From an uncultured Rhodobacter sp. (GTDB lineage Bacteria; Pseudomonadota; Alphaproteobacteria; Rhodobacterales; Rhodobacteraceae): 18,230 bases of DNA. Position numbers and translations under genes: made by a program. Below, piece by piece: positions 15,039 to 18,230 of this stretch. The notes under the pieces were generated by a model, which was given only the letters and a program-made list of their open reading frames with translations, was not told the DNA's origin and searched no databases. The stretch is from positions 1 to 18,230 of the forward strand of contig CALGTJ010000463.1 in assembly GCA_937901435.1 (NCBI GenBank). Direction: 5' to 3'. Every line of letters starts with the position of its first letter. Positions within the stretch are counted from its first letter, which is position 1.

Positions 15039-16040
15039 ATGGCCGTCAAAGTTGCAATTAATGGATTTGGCCGGATCGGACGCAATGTGCTGCGCGCGAT
15101 CATTGAGTCCGGACGCACCGATATCGAAGTTATCGCGATCAACGATCTGGGCCCGGTCGAGACCAACGCCCATCTGTTGCGATACGACTCGGTACATGGC
15201 CGCTTTCCCGCGACCGTCACCACCACCACGGACACCATCGACGTGGGGCGTGGCCCGATCCGCGTGACCGCGATCCGCAACCCCGCCGATCTGCCATGGT
15301 CGGATGTGGACGTGGTGATGGAATGCACCGGCATTTTCACCAGCAAAGAGAAATGTCAGGCCCATCTGGACAATGGCGCAAGCCGCGTACTGATCTCGGC
15401 CCCCGGCTCTGACGCGGATAAGACCATCGTTTATGGTGTGAACCACGACGTGCTGACCTCGGCAGATCTTGTGGTCTCTAATGCCTCTTGCACCACCAAT
15501 TGCCTGTCACCTGTGGTAAAAGTGCTGAATGACGAGATCGGCATCGTCAAAGGCTTTATGACCACGATCCACAGCTACACCGGCGATCAGCCGACGCTGG
15601 ACACGATGCACGGCGACCTCTACCGCGCCCGCGCGGCGGCCCTGTCGATGATCCCGACCTCGACCGGGGCGGCCAAGGCCGTGGGTCTGGTGCTGCCGGA
15701 ACTGAACGGCAAACTGGACGGCGTTGCGATCCGCGTGCCGACCCCGAATGTGTCCGTCGTTGACCTGACGTTCGAGGCCGCCCGCGCCACCACGATCGAA
15801 GAGATCAACGCCGCGATCCGCACCGCTGCCTATGGTCCGCTTAAGGGTATTCTGGGCTATACGGATGAAAAGCTGGTCTCGACCGACTTCAATCACGATC
15901 CCCATTCCTCGATTTTCCACATGGATCAGACCAAGGTCATGGAGGGCACCATGTGTCGCATCCTGACATGGTATGACAACGAATGGGGCTTTTCCAACCG
16001 GATGAGCGACACTGCCGTCGCCATTGGCAGATTGATCTAA
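15039..16040 (+). CDS. gap: Glyceraldehyde-3-phosphate dehydrogenase, type I
   Basis: GAPDH converts glyceraldehyde 3-phosphate to 1,3-bisphosphoglycerate (and back) in the cytoplasm. The 333-residue protein starts [20 protein letters not shown], the Rossmann motif, and has INDLG (34-38) with Asp36 at the place that favours NAD over NADP. The catalytic cysteine is Cys151 in [10 protein letters not shown], with His178 in [10 protein letters not shown] as the base. The later motifs [21 protein letters not shown] and [12 protein letters not shown] and the C-terminal [12 protein letters not shown] complete the family pattern. The ATG at 15039 has AAGGAG 8 nt upstream; earlier in-frame non-ATG starts would add residues absent from the family. 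A bidirectional terminator follows. Epd-type erythrose-4-phosphate dehydrogenase is less likely given the HSYTGDQ and loop motifs. Confidence 0.96.
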   Translation: MAVKVAINGFGRIGRNVLRAIIESGRTDIEVIAINDLGPVETNAHLLRYDSVHGRFPATVTTTTDTIDVGRGPIRVTAIRNPADLPWSDVDVVMECTGIFTSKEKCQAHLDNGASRVLISAPGSDADKTIVYGVNHDVLTSADLVVSNASCTTNCLSPVVKVLNDEIGIVKGFMTTIHSYTGDQPTLDTMHGDLYRARAAALSMIPTSTGAAKAVGLVLPELNGKLDGVAIRVPTPNVSVVDLTFEAARATTIEEINAAIRTAAYGPLKGILGYTDEKLVSTDFNHDPHSSIFHMDQTKVMEGTMCRILTWYDNEWGFSNRMSDTAVAIGRLI

Positions 16041-16060
16041 CACCCTGCGAAAAAACATAA

Positions 16061-16090
16061 AAAAGGCGCCCCGTTGATGGCGCCTTCTTT
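16061..16090. terminator. Bidirectional terminator between gap and coaD
   Basis: AAGGCGCC (16063-16070) and GGCGCCTT (16079-16086) form a perfect 8-bp stem with an 8-nt loop. CTTT follows on the plus strand, and on the minus strand the stem is followed by a T-rich tail (complement of ACATAAAA and the A-run before it). It serves the converging gap and coaD genes. Confidence 0.85.
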
Positions 16091-16109
16091 ATGACTTACG
16101 GTCGCGGGC

Positions 16110-16610
16110 TTATCGCCCCAGTCGCGTATACAGGCTGTCGCGTACTGCGGGGGTTACGAATTTTGACACATCCCCGTCAAGACGGGCGATTTCCTTGACC
16201 AGCTTTGACGCAATCGCCTGATATTTGGCCTCGGCCATCAGAAACATGGTCTCTACACTGGAATCAAGCGCGCGGTTCATGCCAACCATTTGATATTCAT
16301 ATTCGAAATCTGCCACAGCCCGCAGGCCACGGATAATCACCGTCGCGCCGACATCGGTCGCACAGTCGATCAAAAGGTTCTCGAAAGGATGGACGACAAT
16401 CTCGCCCCGCCTGCCGTTCGCATCGCCCAGCTTGGCGGTCTCTGCCTCAACCATGGCCACACGTTCTTCAAGGGTAAACAACGGCCCCTTGTCGCGGTTG
16501 ATCGCCACGCCGATCACCAGCCGATCAACCAATAAAGAGGCCCGCCCGATGATATCAAGGTGCCCCAGTGTCAGCGGGTCGAACGTACCTGCATAAAGTC
16601 CGGTGCGCAT
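16110..16610 (-). CDS. coaD: Pantetheine-phosphate adenylyltransferase
   Basis: CoaD transfers AMP from ATP to 4'-phosphopantetheine, giving dephospho-CoA, the penultimate step of coenzyme A synthesis. The 166-residue product has the family's size. It begins MRTGLYAGTFDPLTLGHLDI, with the nucleotidyltransferase T/H-x-G-H motif (LGH, His17). RGLRAVADFEYEYQM (about 94-108) and the downstream SSVETMFLMA and KLVKEIARLDGDVSKFV segments are typical of bacterial CoaD. The ATG at 16610 has AGGGAGGGG upstream; the frame continues 13 codons further, but those residues do not belong to the family. A 15-bp dyad (CGCAA, CAATA, TTGCG; 16642-16656) lies 32 bp before the start. The 16657-16794 interval shows nothing else I can support. 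Confidence 0.95.
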   Translation of the reverse strand: MRTGLYAGTFDPLTLGHLDIIGRASLLVDRLVIGVAINRDKGPLFTLEERVAMVEAETAKLGDANGRRGEIVVHPFENLLIDCATDVGATVIIRGLRAVADFEYEYQMVGMNRALDSSVETMFLMAEAKYQAIASKLVKEIARLDGDVSKFVTPAVRDSLYTRLGR

Positions 16611-16641
16611 CCCACGCCCCTCCCTTGTGAATTCCGCGCCA

Positions 16642-16656
16642 CGCAACAATATTGCG
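16642..16656. promoter_or_regulatory. Small dyad upstream of coaD
   Basis: CGCAA and TTGCG are exact inverted repeats separated by CAATA. The site lies 32-46 bp upstream of the coaD ATG, where a promoter or operator is expected. The arms are short, so chance is not excluded. Confidence 0.3.
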
Positions 16657-16794
16657 GGATCAGATGCAAGAGGCAGTTTCGTGGAACATCCAAAGGCGCG
16701 CGCTATTCATACGCTTGACCGCTGTGTCGCAGATCCCAGACACGCCCGTTGCATCCGGTCCGACACGCCCCGGATCGCGGGCACAACAGGATCG

Positions 16795-17229
16795 TCAATG
16801 CCCCATTATCATCCCTTCAAGTGCTTGTTTTTCCATCGCCAATTCACTTAGTCGCGCCTTGACCACATCACCGATAGAGATCAGTCCGACCATTTCCGTT
16901 CCTTCCAACACCGGCATGTGACGAAAGCGCCCGTCGGTCATTTTCGTCAGAACCGCATCGGCAGAGTCTTCGCGCGCGCAGCCGATCAGGTCGCGGGTCA
17001 TCATGGTGTCAACTGTTTCGCTCAGGCAGGCGGTGCCGCGCCGCCCGAGTTCGCGCACGATATCGCGTTCGGACAGGATGCCCTCGGGCGTCTTGCCGTC
17101 CGAACTGATGATCACGGCCCCGATCCGGCGGCTGGACAAAAGCTCTGTCGCGGCCCCGACTGTGGTCTCTGGCGCGATCGTCACAACGCCATCGTCAGAC
17201 TTTGCCTTGAGTATTTGATGCACCAACAT
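16795..17229 (-). CDS. Two-CBS-domain protein
   Basis: A 144-residue protein built of a tandem pair of CBS domains (Bateman module), about residues 6-65 and 75-135. CBS pairs usually bind adenosine nucleotides such as AMP, ATP or SAM; free-standing proteins of this kind are common in alphaproteobacteria and mostly uncharacterised. Seen here are VVTIAPETTVGAATELLSSRRIGAVII with GILSERDIVRELGRRG in the first repeat, and VDTMMTRDLIGCAREDSADAV with RFRHMPVLEGTEMVGLISIGDVVKARL in the second. The ATG at 17229 has GGGAGGG upstream; a TTG five codons earlier is less likely. No enzymatic domain is attached. The LysR gene lies 65 bp upstream on the same strand. The ligand is not known. Confidence 0.9.
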   Translation of the reverse strand: MLVHQILKAKSDDGVVTIAPETTVGAATELLSSRRIGAVIISSDGKTPEGILSERDIVRELGRRGTACLSETVDTMMTRDLIGCAREDSADAVLTKMTDGRFRHMPVLEGTEMVGLISIGDVVKARLSELAMEKQALEGMIMGH

Positions 17230-17294
17230 GATTAACCCTCCCAATGGTATTTACTTTTTTATGTGGTCAGCGTGGCGTGAGCAGTGCCACTCTG

Positions 17295-18188
17295 TCAAGT
17301 GGAACAACCTTCCAGCCGCGCAACCTCGGCGCGAACCCCCTTTTCCAGCAATGTTGACACCAGCGTCAGCCGCGCGGCGCGGGCGTCGTCCTGATGTCGG
17401 ATAAGATAGAAGGAGCGGGTTAACGAAAGCTGATCTTCCAGCACTTTTTTCAGTTCCGGCGCGAAGGGAAGGATAAAGTCATGGGTGACGCCGATGCCGC
17501 CGTGATTGCGCAAAAAGCCAAGCTGCACAGAGACAAGATTTGAGGCGAGCGTGGGGTGTTCAACCATCAGATCACTGAGGAAATCCAGTTCGGGATAAAA
17601 GATCATGTCCTGAATGTAGCCGACCAGCCGATGTTGTTTCAGTGCGGCGAGGCTGTCGATGGGGCCATGCCTGCGCAGGTAGCTTTCAGAGGCGGCCAGA
17701 TGCAGGTGATAATCGGTGATCTTCTTAGTGATGATGCGCCCGGTGGGCGGTGGCGAGACGGTGATGGCCAGATCCGCCTCGCGTTTGGACAGATTGATGA
17801 CACGCGGCAGCGCGACGATTTGCAGTTCCAATTCAGGGTGTTGGACAGAGATCGCAGCGCAGACTTGGGGCAGGATGAAACTGGCACAGCCGTCTGTGGC
17901 CCCGATACGCACCTGACCGGACAGGCGTTCGCCCTGCCCTCTCAACTCGTCATTGCCCGCCACGACCGCCTGTTCGGCGCGTTCCGCATGGGCCAACAAA
18001 CGCCCGCCCGCATCCGTCAACGCATAGCCCTGCGGGGATTTGGTGAACAGCTGCGCCCCCAGCGCATCCTCCAGCCGCTGGATGCGCCGCCCCACGGTCG
18101 CGGGATCGCGTTTCAGGACCTGCCCCGCCGCAGAAAGGCTCTCTCGCCGCGCCACGGCAAGGAAAATGCGCAGGTCGTCCCAATCCAT
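17295..18188 (-). CDS. LysR-family transcriptional regulator
   Basis: A 297-residue LysR-type regulator. The helix-turn-helix is at about residues 4-61 (MDWDDLRIFLAVARRESLSA, then LKRDPATVGRRIQRLEDAL and LFTKSPQGYALTDAG), followed by the effector-binding domain from about residue 90 (SGQVRIGATDG). The recognition helix DPATVGRRI differs from the more common QSAVSRQI of the other LysR protein in this window, a type seen in a distinct LysR branch. The start at 18188 has GGAGG 5-6 nt upstream, placed just after an earlier ATG at 18200 that would give only four extra residues. Its likely target, by the usual LysR arrangement, would be a divergent gene beyond the right edge, which I cannot see. 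Confidence 0.88.
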   Translation of the reverse strand: MDWDDLRIFLAVARRESLSAAGQVLKRDPATVGRRIQRLEDALGAQLFTKSPQGYALTDAGGRLLAHAERAEQAVVAGNDELRGQGERLSGQVRIGATDGCASFILPQVCAAISVQHPELELQIVALPRVINLSKREADLAITVSPPPTGRIITKKITDYHLHLAASESYLRRHGPIDSLAALKQHRLVGYIQDMIFYPELDFLSDLMVEHPTLASNLVSVQLGFLRNHGGIGVTHDFILPFAPELKKVLEDQLSLTRSFYLIRHQDDARAARLTLVSTLLEKGVRAEVARLEGCST

Positions 18189-18230
18189 CTCGGCCTCCAT
18201 ACAGACAAATTTGCAAAGCCCTTTTGGGAA

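Noticed and set aside
17250..17294. Hairpin GTGGC/GCCAC between the second LysR gene and the CBS gene as a terminator
   Set aside because: The stem is only 5 bp with a 9-nt loop and on the minus strand it is followed by an A-run rather than Ts.

Overview
The window looks like a core-genome stretch of an alphaproteobacterium, most probably a member of the Rhodobacteraceae (roseobacter group). The DNA is GC-rich, and the pointers to this group are a coiled-coil gene overlapping the start of zapA (the ZauP/ZapA pair described in Caulobacter), a single-polypeptide indolepyruvate:ferredoxin oxidoreductase, an ArgC with a GTGCNA active site, and a BolA/IbaG gene next to a CGFS glutaredoxin. I see no insertion sequences, phage genes, CRISPR array, tRNA or rRNA.

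Layout. (1) 1-5708, minus strand: the 5' part of argC (cut by the window edge), murI, a lysophospholipid-type acyltransferase and a 1131-residue fused ior gene. (2) 5709-5866: a divergent control region with two dyads over the probable ior promoter and a T-N11-A dyad close to a divergent LysR gene (5867-6775). (3) 6776-7440: a candidate small RNA with a strong intrinsic terminator, a poorly supported small membrane protein and a perfect hairpin. (4) 7441-10689, plus strand: purL, then a tight run of a BolA/IbaG gene, two tiny coupled membrane-peptide ORFs (38 and 42 aa) and the CGFS monothiol glutaredoxin. (5) 10690-11531: a long imperfect hairpin, a terminator, and a minus-strand gene for a small exported four-cysteine protein. 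(6) 11532-12408, minus strand: zauP-zapA overlapping by 8 bp. (7) 12409-16040, plus strand: tkt, a 47-aa membrane peptide and gap. (8) 16041-18188, minus strand: coaD, a two-CBS-domain protein and a second LysR regulator.

Working together: the BolA-type protein and the CGFS glutaredoxin are known partners in [2Fe-2S] handling, and the two small peptides are coupled between them. ZauP and ZapA act together at the Z-ring. Transketolase and GAPDH belong to central carbon metabolism, and a LacI-type palindrome lies before gap. The ior gene should oxidise aryl or branched 2-oxoacids from amino-acid breakdown, and its promoter appears covered by a repressor-type operator.

The main unexplained items are the small RNA at about 6867-6949, the three unlisted small membrane ORFs (9992-10108, 10105-10233, 14786-14929), the ior operator array and the long hairpin after the glutaredoxin gene. 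I found no new multi-gene defence or mobile system; the window is mostly housekeeping genes with interesting small elements between them.
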